This document shows positions 35,101 through 43,995 of a stretch of DNA of 64,000 nucleotides, piece after piece (the stretch's first letter is position 1; each line of letters starts with the position of its first letter). The DNA lies in contig CM077116.1 in the NCBI GenBank assembly GCA_039619475.1, positions 303,402,464 to 303,466,463 of the forward strand, in the 5' to 3' direction. Below the pieces are notes generated by a model. The model worked only from the letters and a program-made list of their open reading frames with translations. It had not been told where the DNA came from and ran no database searches. The stretch comes from Icerya purchasi (Eukaryota > Arthropoda > Insecta > Hemiptera > Monophlebidae). Position numbers and translations under genes: made by a program.

Positions 35101-35314
35101 TCCTAATAAGAATAGCAGATCCACCATAACCATCGTCACGATCGCATCTGATTATCTTATACCCACGAAAATTAATATTCATATCCGACCGTAGCCACGT
35201 TTCCGAAATGAGAGCAACGTTAATACTATGAATGTCTAACAGACCCTCTAATGCACTTTTGTTGGCTCTAAGGCTGCGACAGTTCCACTGTAAAATATTA
35301 AAAGTACCCGGCAT
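32126..35314 (-). CDS. I-like LINE ORF2: endonuclease, reverse transcriptase, RNase H
   Basis: A 1062-codon open frame. Residues about 5-235 are an APE-type endonuclease (ILQWNCRSLRANKSALEGLL, ALISETWL, GGDWNARSPSWG, YGSDHIPILI), which nicks the target. A linker leads to reverse transcriptase at about 430-720: SPTPGRDGIPFFVLKKL, RPISLASCLRKLFEGMLNKR, FGFRPGLGPADCVSLF, TFIDVSSAFDNV, GLPQGSCLSPTLFNIY and the active-site box LFFADDVLLFSS. A thumb (CYLGVFLNSRLSFYEHINF, RSKFDYCSFIYGSASK) precedes RNase H: IFTDGSKGPNGVGASFI (D), FTAELTAILRA (E), FLIISDSMCALKAI (D). The frame then breaks, losing HMGIEGNEMAD into the next segment. The start ATG at 35314 precedes the endonuclease directly. No internal stops, so the copy is young. 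The encoded protein would lack the last RNase H residue and the C-terminal zinc region. Confidence 0.95.
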   Translation of the reverse strand: MPGTFNILQWNCRSLRANKSALEGLLDIHSINVALISETWLRSDMNINFRGYKIIRCDRDDGYGGSAILIRNGILFKSHDVSFNSPSSPNQPNIVHISIPSNAARPLNIISIYVPPSCDLRHFPLVSFLRSIPHPFIIGGDWNARSPSWGCLNHNNNGTVLENLVLSNDLVLLNDLSPTYYKSASSYSTLDLTFSSPSIGFDYNWSTLMGSYGSDHIPILITPQNPPSSPCFKPLHYLRWNLSKTNWALFHSLVDSMLPKLLDGSDPVLHYHLFLNSITNALSLSSPSRKPSSSGHRGSASSLWWNEECNAAFDHSRATFKIFRSNPTRENFLAHKRANARARFILKSSKKSSWKNFCSSFSRTTPLKHIWKMARAFKFPSSERPSIHTISSDSLSSFLDAVAPAYVPNVDESCPFPVMENPNSHSLSSAFNINELKSILKKSSSPTPGRDGIPFFVLKKLSDLALRTLLCIFNSFLSRGVTPPDWNTFIIIPIPKKNSSLRPISLASCLRKLFEGMLNKRLVWWLEHNNVFPSNMFGFRPGLGPADCVSLFVSYIYKSFIDKQYTLATFIDVSSAFDNVHLPTLRDRMIAINIPTHFCSLIVNLMLNRTILLSSSSFEVTRVVSRGLPQGSCLSPTLFNIYTISVASLSMNSSSLFFADDVLLFSSSRDIVDVNESVNSSLATLEQSLSSLNLSISPLKSSCIVFSLRPFNPALVSVSLNSNLIPRRECFCYLGVFLNSRLSFYEHINFLSSSALKRLNLLKALSPTKWGGDPFLLISLYNSIIRSKFDYCSFIYGSASKSLLSKLDIIQNSCIRLCLGVLRSSRVPAVLAESNSPPLFIRRSYLGYRFLCKRLPLSSSKLIPSYLSILQNWRFTPKKIPILAHIALRLNSFLSCTISYNNLPYFSFNFADLSNPPNVFYFPFSSKSLSYPTVIQEFHSYIESRFPSHIAIFTDGSKGPNGVGASFIIPSINFSESFHLPSFCTIFTAELTAILRAIIHISSHRSSSKFLIISDSMCALKAISSHFPSHSSDLFILRIRSLIYTLFSLHAIRIEMSYGDRG

Positions 35315-35320
35315 AGTAAA

Positions 35321-36130
35321 TTATAGAAGGAAAAGACTTGAGTAGGGAAAGGAAAAAGAAATAAAGAAAAAACAAAAAGATAGAGGAGGAGGAAAAGGAA
35401 GAGAGACGAAGAGAGAGCCAGAAGAAAAACAGCAAGGTAGAGTAGAAAAAAAAAAAAAAAAATAATTACAATATAAAAAAGAAAGACAGAAGGAAAGAAA
35501 CTTTAATGGATGGAGGAAAATTGGGGCTAGCAAGATGAGAGGAAAGTTAATAAGAAAAGGGAAGGAACAAATAAAAACAATTAAACAAAAATAGACTGTT
35601 GATGAAAAAAGGACGGCGATGGATGCTAGACTGGAATAAATAAAAGAGAAAATGAAAAGTAAGGAACAGAATTTTAGAGGCAACGGACAAAATGATTCGG
35701 AGCCCATTGCAGCTAAGTTGCATAACAGAGCGAAATTCGTAGTCGCTATGATTCTCGATAATTGTCTCAACTTTTCGAGAATATAATGTAAATTACAATA
35801 GCGTAAAACAGTGTCAAAGTGCTGCTGTCTCAAAAATATTAAGACAAGAGTACAATGCAGAACGACACAAATAAAACCAATATATCTGAGCCCGGCAGTG
35901 ATTTTAGTCACAGCAGCGTCAGTACATTGAAATGTGAAAAAATAAATTACTACATGTCTGCCTCTGGGCATTACACCCAAGTATCTTAAAATCCGGCAAA
36001 AGACAAGAGTACAATGCATCATGATACGAATAAAACCAATATATCTGAGCCCGGCAGTGATTTTAGTCACAGCAGCGTCAGTACATTGAAATGTGAAAAA
36101 AGCAACTGCTGCTTGTCCGCCTCTGGGCAA
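35321..36130 (-). other. ORF1-ORF2 spacer with a 269-codon open frame of unknown status
   Basis: Directly upstream of ORF2 the minus strand stays open for 269 codons. The first third contains two copies of a 53-residue unit (TFQCTDAAVTKITAGLRYIG within it), produced by the 159-bp duplication. The rest is a pyrimidine tract read as S, F, L, P and I. No known domain is visible. It ends 7 bases before the ORF2 ATG. The open frame may be chance in pyrimidine-rich DNA. If translated, it would be a basic/hydrophobic protein with no assigned role. Confidence 0.35.
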
Positions 36131-36155
36131 TACATTCAGGAGTCTTAAAATCTGG
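35842..36155. repeat. 159-bp tandem duplication in the LINE spacer
   Basis: AGACAAGAGTACAATGCA starts both copies (35842 and 36001), and the block ATATATCTGAGCCCGGCAGT with its continuation through CAGTACATTGAAATGTG is the same in both. The end of the second copy differs more. 159 is 3 x 53, so any reading frame is kept. Confidence 0.95.
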
Positions 36156-36280
36156 AAAAGGAGAAAACAGAAAATGGAAAGAAATAAAGACAGAAAAAGC
36201 AGAGAAAAAACAAAATGGGAAAGAAAAGGCTAGCCCCGGTTGCATTCACTTTCACTTTATAACAAAAGTGAGAAGAAAGA

Positions 36281-36949
36281 CTAATTAAGGTGAATGTAGT
36301 TAGATAAAAAGAGAGGTAGGGAGTCAACAAGGGAAGGAGAAGAATCAATGTTATTGGACGCAAGAAGATCTAAAATCGCTTCAGCTATAAAATTTGCTGT
36401 AGGAAGAACAGTAGATGAAGGAACTTTGGAAGTAGAAGCGGAAGTAGAACTGGAAGCGTCATGAACTAAGGAATTACTATTAATGGAGGTGGAATTACTA
36501 GTAGAAGAAGAACTATTAAAAGCCCAACCATTAGAGGGCGACGGAAGGCGGTTAGAAGGAAGGGCAGGAAACTGTGGGGAAGGTTTAGTATAAGATTTAA
36601 AATTAGGACGTTTATGAAAAGTTGGGGATTTGGGCCGCGGAATAGATTTAGGAACTGTATGAGAGGACTTAGAAGATACATTAGGACAGGAAGCAGGCAA
36701 CGAAGCACGGTCGGCATATGAGAAAGCCTGGGAAACTAAATTACTATTTTTAAAATTAGAAGCCTCATGGAAAGAGATGTTTTCGAATGCCATAATGCGT
36801 TTAATTTCCTTTTGTTTCACCCATTCCGGGCACGTACGATTATAAGCACAATGAGAGCCTTTACAATTTTGGCAAAGAGGGGGCTCTTGAAGATTACTGC
36901 AGTCTGATAAAGGATGTTTGGAGCCACAGTGAGGGCATATATATTCCAA
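36281..36949 (-). pseudogene. I-like LINE ORF1, second part (after frameshift)
   Basis: Continues ORF1 in another frame after a one-base change near 36950. It begins with two more zinc knuckles, CPHCGSKHPLSDC and CQNCKGSHCAYNRTC, then CPEWVKQKEIKRIMAFENIS, a serine/proline/asparagine-rich linker (KSPTFHKRPNFKSYTKPSPQ, FPALPSNR) and an end FIAEAILDLLASNNIDSSPS, LVDSLPLFLSNYIHLN. The knuckle trio across the frameshift (CSKCFLFGHISKHC in the first part) is typical of I/Jockey ORF1 proteins, which coat element RNA. The final segment recurs in the 56255-56830 fragment (LTEAVMEFLAANNIALSSP). Confidence 0.85.
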
Positions 36950-37902
36950 GAGCTACGACAGTGTTTGGAAATATGCCCAAAAAGGAAACATTTCGAACAC
37001 TGTGTAGGTAGTCGTACGCTAGGCGAAACAGGAAAACGGAATCTGTAAATGGAAACAAAATCTGGAAGAACGGATTTGTGGAATTTAATTTCTACGGATC
37101 TAGTCGGAATTTTAGTACCCTCGGAGGAACGATAGATACGACGAATGGACGCTATGGGAATAGACGATTCAATCCCCTCCGTAATATCATCTTCAGAAAA
37201 CGAAGGATGAACCCCTGAAATAATTCCCTTTCTGTATAAGGCGCTATTGGGAATGTAAGCTTTAATATTTTTACTGAGAAAGAAGTCAGAATTAGATAAA
37301 AAGGAATTTGGAGTGGAAGCAGAAGGGAAGGTGACTGAAATGCGGTCCTTTCCTTGAGGAGAAACACTAAGAAATGACGAAGAAACAGCATTTAATAATC
37401 TTGCAAGAGCCAAAGGGTGATTATTGCCTATGTTCTTATCGTCATCTAAATTTTCGACAAAAACAATGAAAGGTCCCGGATGATCATTTACGAAACAAGT
37501 ATTGGAAACGGCGGTAATGCAACTATTATTATTATTATTATCACTATTGTTAATGTTACTGTTATTGTTGTTGTTGTCGTTATTGTTGCTATTAATGTTA
37601 TTACTATTATTATTAATAATGTTGTTAGTAGATGAATTATTTGAATTGCTCTTAGTATTATTATTAACATTGTTGTGGCTGAGATGATCGACAACATGGG
37701 AAACAGGGGATGTACTAGGTTCAGCCTCAGAGAGTTTAATCTCTTTCGGTAGAACAGAGGAAATGGGCGAAAGAGGATCAACAGATTTACGTTTTGAATT
37801 ACTGTCCACGTCCATATTAATAGACAAATTGGTCGGCGGTTTAATAGCTTTAGCAGGACTTGGGGAGGAGGCCGCAGAGCGGCCCCCCTTGGCTGCACTC
37901 AT
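36817..37902 (-). CDS. I-like LINE ORF1, first part: nucleic-acid-binding protein
   Basis: 361 codons from an ATG at 37902. The first 60 residues are basic and serine/proline-rich. From about residue 75 to 130 lies an asparagine-rich tract encoded by AAC/AAT runs (about 37500-37680). A folded region follows (PFIVFVENLDDDKNIGNNHP, LLNAVSSSFLSVSPQGKDRI, SGVHPSFSEDDITEGIESSI, VEIKFHKSVLPDFVSIYRFR), resembling the RNA-recognition-like part of I/Jockey ORF1. The first zinc knuckle, CSKCFLFGHISKHC, sits near residues 300-315, after which the frame is lost. The true protein would continue into the 36281-36949 segment. The role would be RNA binding and assembly of the retrotransposition particle. Confidence 0.88.
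   Translation of the reverse strand: MSAAKGGRSAASSPSPAKAIKPPTNLSINMDVDSNSKRKSVDPLSPISSVLPKEIKLSEAEPSTSPVSHVVDHLSHNNVNNNTKSNSNNSSTNNIINNNSNNINSNNNDNNNNNSNINNSDNNNNNSCITAVSNTCFVNDHPGPFIVFVENLDDDKNIGNNHPLALARLLNAVSSSFLSVSPQGKDRISVTFPSASTPNSFLSNSDFFLSKNIKAYIPNSALYRKGIISGVHPSFSEDDITEGIESSIPIASIRRIYRSSEGTKIPTRSVEIKFHKSVLPDFVSIYRFRFPVSPSVRLPTQCSKCFLFGHISKHCRSSWNIYALTVAPNILYQTAVIFKSPLFAKIVKALIVLIIVRARNG
37500..37685. repeat. AAC/AAT-type microsatellite inside ORF1
   Basis: Plus strand shows runs of ATT, GTT and TTA triplets that encode polyasparagine with scattered S, I and D on the minus strand. Such tracts expand and contract by slippage; here all changes are multiples of three. Confidence 0.9.
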
Positions 37903-38226
37903 CTAACCAACTAAAAAGTAAATAAATAAAAATTAGAAACAAAAATGACGAAAAATTAAATCGTCAAGAAGACGAAGACGAAATAAATGAAATAAAAACA
38001 ACGCTACAAGTTAACTTAAATTAGCGAAGCGACAAAGTTAATTTACAGCACAGATAAGAGAAATACACTAGAATAGTTAAATCGGAACAATCTCACCGGT
38101 TTTATCAGCTACGATGATATCGAACAATGACGAAGAAATCGAAGACGACGTTACCGGAGAACAATTGTTATCTAATAAACAACGCGAATGAACAACCGCT
38201 TATCACATGCACACACAACAGTACCA
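37903..38226 (-). promoter_or_regulatory. Presumed 5' UTR and internal promoter of the I-like LINE
   Basis: About 320 bases between the target duplication and the ORF1 start. I elements carry an internal promoter here in known cases; I see no single diagnostic motif in this sequence, so the promoter role rests on position. Confidence 0.45.
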
Positions 38227-38240
38227 TATAAAGCCATCTT
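38227..38240. repeat. Target-site duplication, right copy
   Basis: TATAAAGCCATCTT at the 5' end of the minus-strand element. Confidence 0.9.
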
Positions 38241-40620
38241 CGAAAATTTCGTTAATTCGAGTTTTCGCCGGCCCACGGTCTAATTTTCTAAGTTGAAAAC
38301 CCAAATCGCGCAAAAACTAGAGATATATACGGGAATGCTTTTTAACCTTGTTCATAAATTTTAACTATAATATTCGCGGCGCTAAGGGGAGGGCGCATCA
38401 TAGGAAATCGCACATAATATTAGATTTCTTGCCATAACACCCAAAATAGCAGAAATTGTTTAATTAAGAAGAGGGAATACAAAATACTTCTATCAGGGAA
38501 TATCAACGTCGATCTCAAGGGAAATCGGTGATTATTTCAGTTCATGGAAGAAACCTTCGGATTATACAACTCAAAACAAATCCAGCTCTACCAACTACTA
38601 CTCGTGGAAGATCGTGTATCGATTTCATCTTCGCTCGTCACATCGATAAAATTGATTCCAAAAAATTACATAAGTTACTTCAACTATCGTAAACCTATAT
38701 TGCCCATTTTACATACTTCAAAGGATTGTGTGACACAAGAATAAAGAAAATTTAAAATAATTAATATTATTATTTTCTTTCGAATTCAAAACGTTTCAGA
38801 CAGCACACGGCTAAAGCGTGTTCCATGTTTTTTGGAATTTTAGGCGTAGCTCTATAAATAGAGAGCATGGTCCGGGGGGCCTCCAATGGGGAGGCTCCCA
38901 GCGCCGATTTTTTTAACCGTAATTTTTTGATATTATGAAAGGACTTCCGCATTTTGTTTGTATATTTTGAGTTTTTATCCGGCGATGAATTATGAATTTT
39001 TTAAGGGTGATTTTTGGGGTCGTTTTAAATTCCATATAATATATATTCTTGATGGTTTTTTTCAGTTTTTTGTCGCCCAAGGTAACCGGTTAGTTTCAAG
39101 ATATAAGTCAAACTGTTTTATGAATTATTCATTTTCATTTGATATTTCCGTCGCTTGTGAACCGTCTTTTATTAGCATTCCGCACATCATATGTGTAAAT
39201 CTTAAAAAAAAGGAAAAAAAAATTGTAATGTTAAATTATTTTAACTGTGGAAGATAAAAAGCGATGTGGGAGATTATTGAAAAGAGTAGAGTTATTTCAC
39301 CGGTAGCGGGTGCGCATTTCTTTTAACGGGAGTGACAGATACGCCAAATTCACTAATCGTCGAAAGGCAAGACTTTCAGTTGGAAATAATCAAAATTAAT
39401 CGTAATTCGAAGCGTATCGGAAATTAACTGAAAGTGAAGCGCTCGAACGACGCTCTTCGCAAATAATACGGAACATCCACTGTTGTCTTTTGACCAATTT
39501 TAAAGCAAGTTATGCGAGTAGCTGAGTGATTGCACCTTCCTTGCGCAACTAAAATAATGCCGCAAAGGAGCAAAGGTATTGGTAAAAACGAAGGAAAGGG
39601 CGTACGTCCGACACGGGCAAAGTTACGGAATGTGATACAAGTACAACGTAATCGGACTAAATCCGAATTTCAGCCCGAAAAAGTTTCGAAGAAGAAAAGG
39701 ATAACTATAATTTCTATTGATGTTTTGTCTCCTCAAAAACATAGAGTTCCCTTTTAGAAGTCCAGAAATGTAAAAGTTAATTACGGACGAAAGTGGCGGT
39801 CGAAGAAGTAGTCTTCCCAGTTAAGATGGTAATGAACATTTTGCGAAACTTACTAGGCGTGAAAATGAACAATAGAAAAGCGATTATTCCGAAAAGAGAA
39901 ACAATTCTCAAAAGCAAAACGCTGTTCTACGATGTTCAGTTTAATCTGATTATAGGAGACGACCAACTAAACAAAAAAAAAAAAAAAAACTACAAAAACA
40001 CGAAATAATAGTACTTTTCGAATTTGTTTTTTTTTCCGAAACAAAAACTTCGTAGTAAAAAAAAAAAAAAAAAAAAAGAAAAAACAGAACGAAGCTGAGG
40101 AAAGAAACAAAAGGGAAAATTTAAACAAAAACACGGGCATCAATTATTGGGCGCTGCATTTCGGATGGAAAGGGAGGAAGTAGCGACGAAAGAAGCAAAA
40201 GAAGTTGAAGGGATGCAAATAGTAGGGAGTTTAATCTCGGCGAGTGTAAAAAAAAATCGGTAAAAACCGGAGGGATTTAATTATCGCTGTATAAAATAAA
40301 CTTTGCGTTTCGGCCATTTTCGCATTGTTCTGTATTTTTTGCTCTGCTTTTGCCGTTCAGAAGGACGAGTGTCGGATGTGTAATAATACACGCGCACACC
40401 TGTAACGCTACGATTCAGTTCAGCGTGTAGCACGTTCTCGAGTATTACCCCCCCCCCCCCCCGGTGAAACGCTTAGCACGTCCGCAATCTCTTTCAGTCT
40501 GATTTTATTTCTTTATTTTCCGTTACAAAAAAAAACAAAAACAAACAAACAAACAACAAAATAAGTAGCCGTAACTTATTAATATAACCAGAGGAGGGGG
40601 AGGGGTATTCACAAAAATTA
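38241..40620. other. No recognisable gene
   Basis: Unique-looking AT-rich sequence with A runs at 39971-39988 and 40058-40083 and a C run at 40447-40462. A 75-codon basic frame (39530-39757, plus) and a 71-codon frame (39793-40008, plus) have no recognisable similarity. Confidence 0.35.
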
Positions 40621-40850
40621 CGGGTGGCTGAGCGAAATAATAATATACGAAACATGAGGTCACGGGTTCTTGTCTCGTTCCGGATACAAGTCGCTCCCAG
40701 GTTTAAATCTGAAATCGAATATTGGTTACACCAGAGAATTATCTGGGGGAAAGTAAAGGCGGATACTCCAAAAGTGGAAAGGTCACAATCCATGATACAC
40801 CTTATCAAGGATACCCATGAACTTGCTTTTTTACCTAGTCGGGATTGCAG
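40621..40850 (+). mobile_element. Diverged SINE copy
   Basis: GAGGTCACGGGTTCTTGTCT, then CGTTCCGGATACAAGTCGCT and GGGGAAAGTAAAGGCGGATAC match the body of the SINE at 11964-12238 in the same order. The tRNA-like head is badly decayed and the tail is lost. Confidence 0.6.
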
Positions 40851-41972
40851 CGAGAAATTGTGAAATGCGTTTTTCGGTAATTGCTGCTCATTGAAAACCA
40901 GTAACGAGGTACTGTGGCAGGCGAACCGAGAATAAATATTGCCTCGGCTCATTTCTTTACACATTTTATTTCACCTCGTGATTTTTGTTTTTTGTTTTCT
41001 TTTTGCTACAAATCTTTCAAGCTTAAATTTTTGGCCGCATTTCGTGCGATTCAAAAATTTCATTTACTCCGAGACTGTTTCAATATACACCACTATTGCG
41101 AACTTACCGGGAAGAAATTAACTTTCTGTTGCGATAAAAAATGAATAACACGTTGGCGAAAATTTTAATTAAACATCGAATAAAACGATTGCGTCTGTAT
41201 TTAGAAATGAAAAGCATTATACGACGATTATACATTAAACAAATGGTAATTCGAAAAGTTAATTGCAAACTGCGATCTCTATAATTCATTACTACGGGAT
41301 AGTATAATATAACGCAAGCTTTCACGAAAATAGAATTATAATACCTTCGAACGGCACAATTGGGCAATGAAATAGCACACATACGGTTTACACCGTTTGC
41401 TGCAACGAGCGACAGACCTAGGAATATAATATCGGACACGATGTTTGTTGCAAATCATCTAAGAAGATACGATTTATTTAGAGAGTTTGTTTCGGATGTA
41501 GGTGGAAAGTGGAGATTTCAGCGTTTTAACAGTCTCTTTATCGTTTACCCTTTAGGGCGCACGATTGAGAATACAGAGATAAAAACGAGTTTTGGTCGAG
41601 CTGCAGAATTTGTCTTCGTCGATGGTTGACCAGGTGTGTGTTTTATTTCAGATGTCACCGGAATTCACGGTTTTTATTACTACTTTCAGAGATGATTTTC
41701 AGTTCTGTAATTTGTTTTTAAAATACCGTAATTGAAAATAAAAAATTCCAGCACTGTTGTGCACCTAGTGTGTAATGTGAAAGAATCCTGTCGCGTGACA
41801 TTGTACAGTTAATTTTACATGTAGCACTTTTGGAAGGTAATGTTTTTTTTCGTTTTTTTTTTGTTTTTTTTTTGGAAAAATTAAATAGGAAACAATTATA
41901 GAATAAGTAAAAATGTTTTTAAAAACTTATCTACTCTCGCTATATTTTGAACTTTCGTGGTGATGTCAAAAT
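40851..41972. other. No recognisable gene
   Basis: An 89-codon plus-strand frame (41360-41629) exists but matches nothing I know. T runs at 41845-41874. Confidence 0.35.
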
Positions 41973-41974
41973 TA

Positions 41975-42912
41975 CGAAGGTCGGCTGAAAATGAATGCAC
42001 ACATGCTTGTAGAACGCGAACGAAATGAGCTACAGAAGCGCGCCTGGTGGTATTCATAAGTGACATTCCTCTTTTACACGCGTGCGCAGTTTGACGTTCT
42101 TGCGTCCATCCAGTGTGTGCTGTGAGCAGCGTAAATATGGAGTCGTGTTCTAATGTCAACGAGATGGGTTAAACATCGTTCTGCTGTTATAACAGCTGAA
42201 AAAGTGACTCCTACTGCAAAATTCATCGTCGTTTAAAGGATATGTATATGTTGACGATACTGTTGATAGGTCTACTGTCAATCGATGGATAGTAAAATTT
42301 CGCGATTGCGAGCCTAGAAAAGCCATAATTGTTGATGAAACGCGCAGCAGACGTCCGATCATTGCCACAAACGATAAGCATTGATGATCTGATTTAAAAT
42401 GACCGGCGGCGAATCACTCGACAGCGTATCGCAAATCATGTTGGAATATCCAAGGAACGTGTCGTCGGCTTCATTATCGAACAATTGGGATACCGTAAAA
42501 TCTGTGCACGATGATGGGTACTACACCGTTTAACAGACGAGAACAAACAGCGTCAATGAGAAAGCTGAAGTTTGAACCGGTTCCACAGTCTCCTTATTCC
42601 CCCGATCTTCTTGCGATTTTTATCTTTTTCATTTATTGAACACAGAGACCTCAAGGGTAATCTCATTTGTACCGAAGTGAAAGCAGCTATCAAGTAGTCC
42701 TGGATTGGGGAAAAGTCGGAAGAAATTTTCAGTGACGGAATGAAAAAACTTGTTACACGTTCGGAGAATCGTGCTAGTCTTAATGTTGAGAAATATAGAT
42801 GATTTTGAAGCTTAAGAATTGTACATTAATTTATCTTTTGCCCGATGATGTCGCGATTTCTTCTCGTTTGCGTTCTACAAGCATGTGTGCATTACTTTTC
42901 AGTCGACCCTCG
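41975..42912 (+). mobile_element. Internally deleted mariner element, 938 bp, with TA target duplications
   Basis: The ends are inverted repeats of about 50 bases: CGAAGGTCGGCTGAAAATGA at the left and CGAGGGTCGACTGAAAAGTA (reverse strand) at the right, both continuing ATGCACACATGCTTGTAGAA. TA flanks both sides (41973-41974 and 42913-42914). Inside, the plus strand (about 42130-42800) reads DRSTVNRWIVKFRDCEPRKA, then ETRSRRPIIA, TRQRIANHVGISKERVVGFI and ARWVLHRLTDENKQ in mixed frames, then MRKLKFEPVPQSPYSPDL and a C-terminal VTRSENRASLNVEKY. The helix-turn-helix part and the end are present, but the segment with the first two catalytic aspartates is missing between MRKLKFE and SPYSPD, consistent with roughly 350 bases lost from a usual 1.3-kb mariner. 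It cannot encode an active transposase. Confidence 0.92.
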
Positions 42913-43113
42913 TACTTGTATCTATTTCGACAAAATAATCGTAGCGCCGGTAAATCTTAAAATCAAGGGAAACATTTTAGAAATGCCATGCAGAGAAAAA
43001 GCATATAACTACTTATACATCTTTCTGCGAGACGAAAAATAAAAATACAAAAACGATAATTAATGAGAACCGAAATTAACACATTATAATATTTCGTGTT
43101 ACGTGATTTGGTA

Positions 43114-43995
43114 ATGGCAGAGAAATTTACCATTAAACTAATGAGTGGCGGAAGGATTAAAATTAATGCCACTGATGAGGACACATATAGGAAAATTGCA
43201 AAAACACTAGATGCAAATCAAAGTGCTTGGCACTCGTATGAAAATAAGCAAGTTAGACCAATCCGAGTAATGGCCAAAGGATTACATTATACTTGTGACG
43301 TTAACAAAATAGTTGAAGAACTTAAACAAAGAGGATACAAAATATTAAATGCCGTAAATAAACTTAAGTGGAAAACTAAAGATCCGCTTAATATGTTTAT
43401 GCTAACGTTCAATGCTAACGAAAACATTGATGAAATATGTAAAATTGAAAGGATACTAGGAACAAAAGTTGTAATAGAGCTAGTTAGAAAAGCGAAGTTA
43501 ATTCCGCAATGTAAATCGTGCCAAGTATATGATGGCCATACACAAAAATATTGCAGACGTGAACCAAGGTGTGTAAAATGCGCAGGTAAGCATCACACAA
43601 AAGATTGCGACAAAGCGAACGATGTTAAACCGAAATGTTTACACTGTGACGGTGAACATCCAGCTAATTATAGAGGGTGTACGGTAGCTATAGAACTACA
43701 AAAAATTCGAAATAGAAATACGAAAACCAAAAATCAAGCAATAAGTCAGAAGAATACTGAAATGGTATGGATGAAGGAAGAGAAGTCTCTACCAAATTTA
43801 CAGGACAAAAGCCAGTTTCCAGCTTTACCTACAGTTGATGACAATAGCTCAAGCAATGATGAAGTTAAGAAACTCCTGCAAGTCATATTAAATAAACTCG
43901 AAAAACAAGAGAATTTTATTATGTTGCTTGATGACAGGTTAAAAAAAATTGAAAATAGCACTAATGAAGCTATGAAAAAAAACAAACACAAATGA
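43114..43995 (+). CDS. Jockey-type LINE ORF1: nucleic-acid-binding gag-like protein
   Basis: About 293 codons from ATG at 43114 (a GTG six codons upstream is not needed). Residues about 1-110 hold an RNA-binding fold with the PRE_C2HC-type sequence RPIRVMAKGLHYTCDVNKIV, LKQRGYKILNAVNKLKWKTK, PLNMFMLTF. It is followed by zinc knuckles CKSCQVYDGHTQKYC, CVKCAGKHHTKDC and CLHCDGEHPANYRGC. The C-terminus has FPALP and a predicted coiled coil (KKLLQVILNKLEKQENFIML, LDDRLKKIENS). These are standard Jockey ORF1 parts, which bind element RNA in the cytoplasm and target it to the nucleus. Its TGA overlaps the ORF2 ATG as ATGA. Intact over its length. Confidence 0.93.
   Translation: MAEKFTIKLMSGGRIKINATDEDTYRKIAKTLDANQSAWHSYENKQVRPIRVMAKGLHYTCDVNKIVEELKQRGYKILNAVNKLKWKTKDPLNMFMLTFNANENIDEICKIERILGTKVVIELVRKAKLIPQCKSCQVYDGHTQKYCRREPRCVKCAGKHHTKDCDKANDVKPKCLHCDGEHPANYRGCTVAIELQKIRNRNTKTKNQAISQKNTEMVWMKEEKSLPNLQDKSQFPALPTVDDNSSSNDEVKKLLQVILNKLEKQENFIMLLDDRLKKIENSTNEAMKKNKHK

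Larger units (their letters stand above)
31515..38226 (-). mobile_element. Near-complete I-like non-LTR retrotransposon with target-site duplications
   Basis: A 6.7-kb minus-strand insertion flanked by TATAAAGCCATCTT at 31501-31514 and 38227-38240. The right-hand copy is followed by unique sequence and the left-hand copy by the element's poly-A (a T run). Parts in element order: a 5' UTR of about 320 bases, ORF1 (37902 to 36281, one frameshift), a 0.97-kb spacer with an in-frame duplication, ORF2 (35314 to 31588, one frameshift) with endonuclease, reverse transcriptase and RNase H, a short 3' UTR with the family tail motif, and poly-A. The domain order suggests the I group. The frameshifts make this copy inactive unless bypassed, but the preserved duplication indicates a recent insertion. 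The exact 5' base is uncertain by one or two positions. Confidence 0.92.

Noticed and set aside
36145..36363. Other open frames overlapping the I-like ORF1
   Set aside because: They are alternate frames of the pyrimidine-rich element.
37502..37687. Plus-strand frame of leucines opposite the N-rich tract
   Set aside because: It is the complement of the asparagine microsatellite in ORF1, not a gene.
40447..40462. C run, possible G-quadruplex
   Set aside because: A single homopolymer on its own gives no support for a function.
43086..43094. ATAATATTT near ORF1 as a target-site duplication of the Jockey element
   Set aside because: Nine AT-only bases match the 3' flank by chance easily, and they lie only 20 bases before the ORF1 start.
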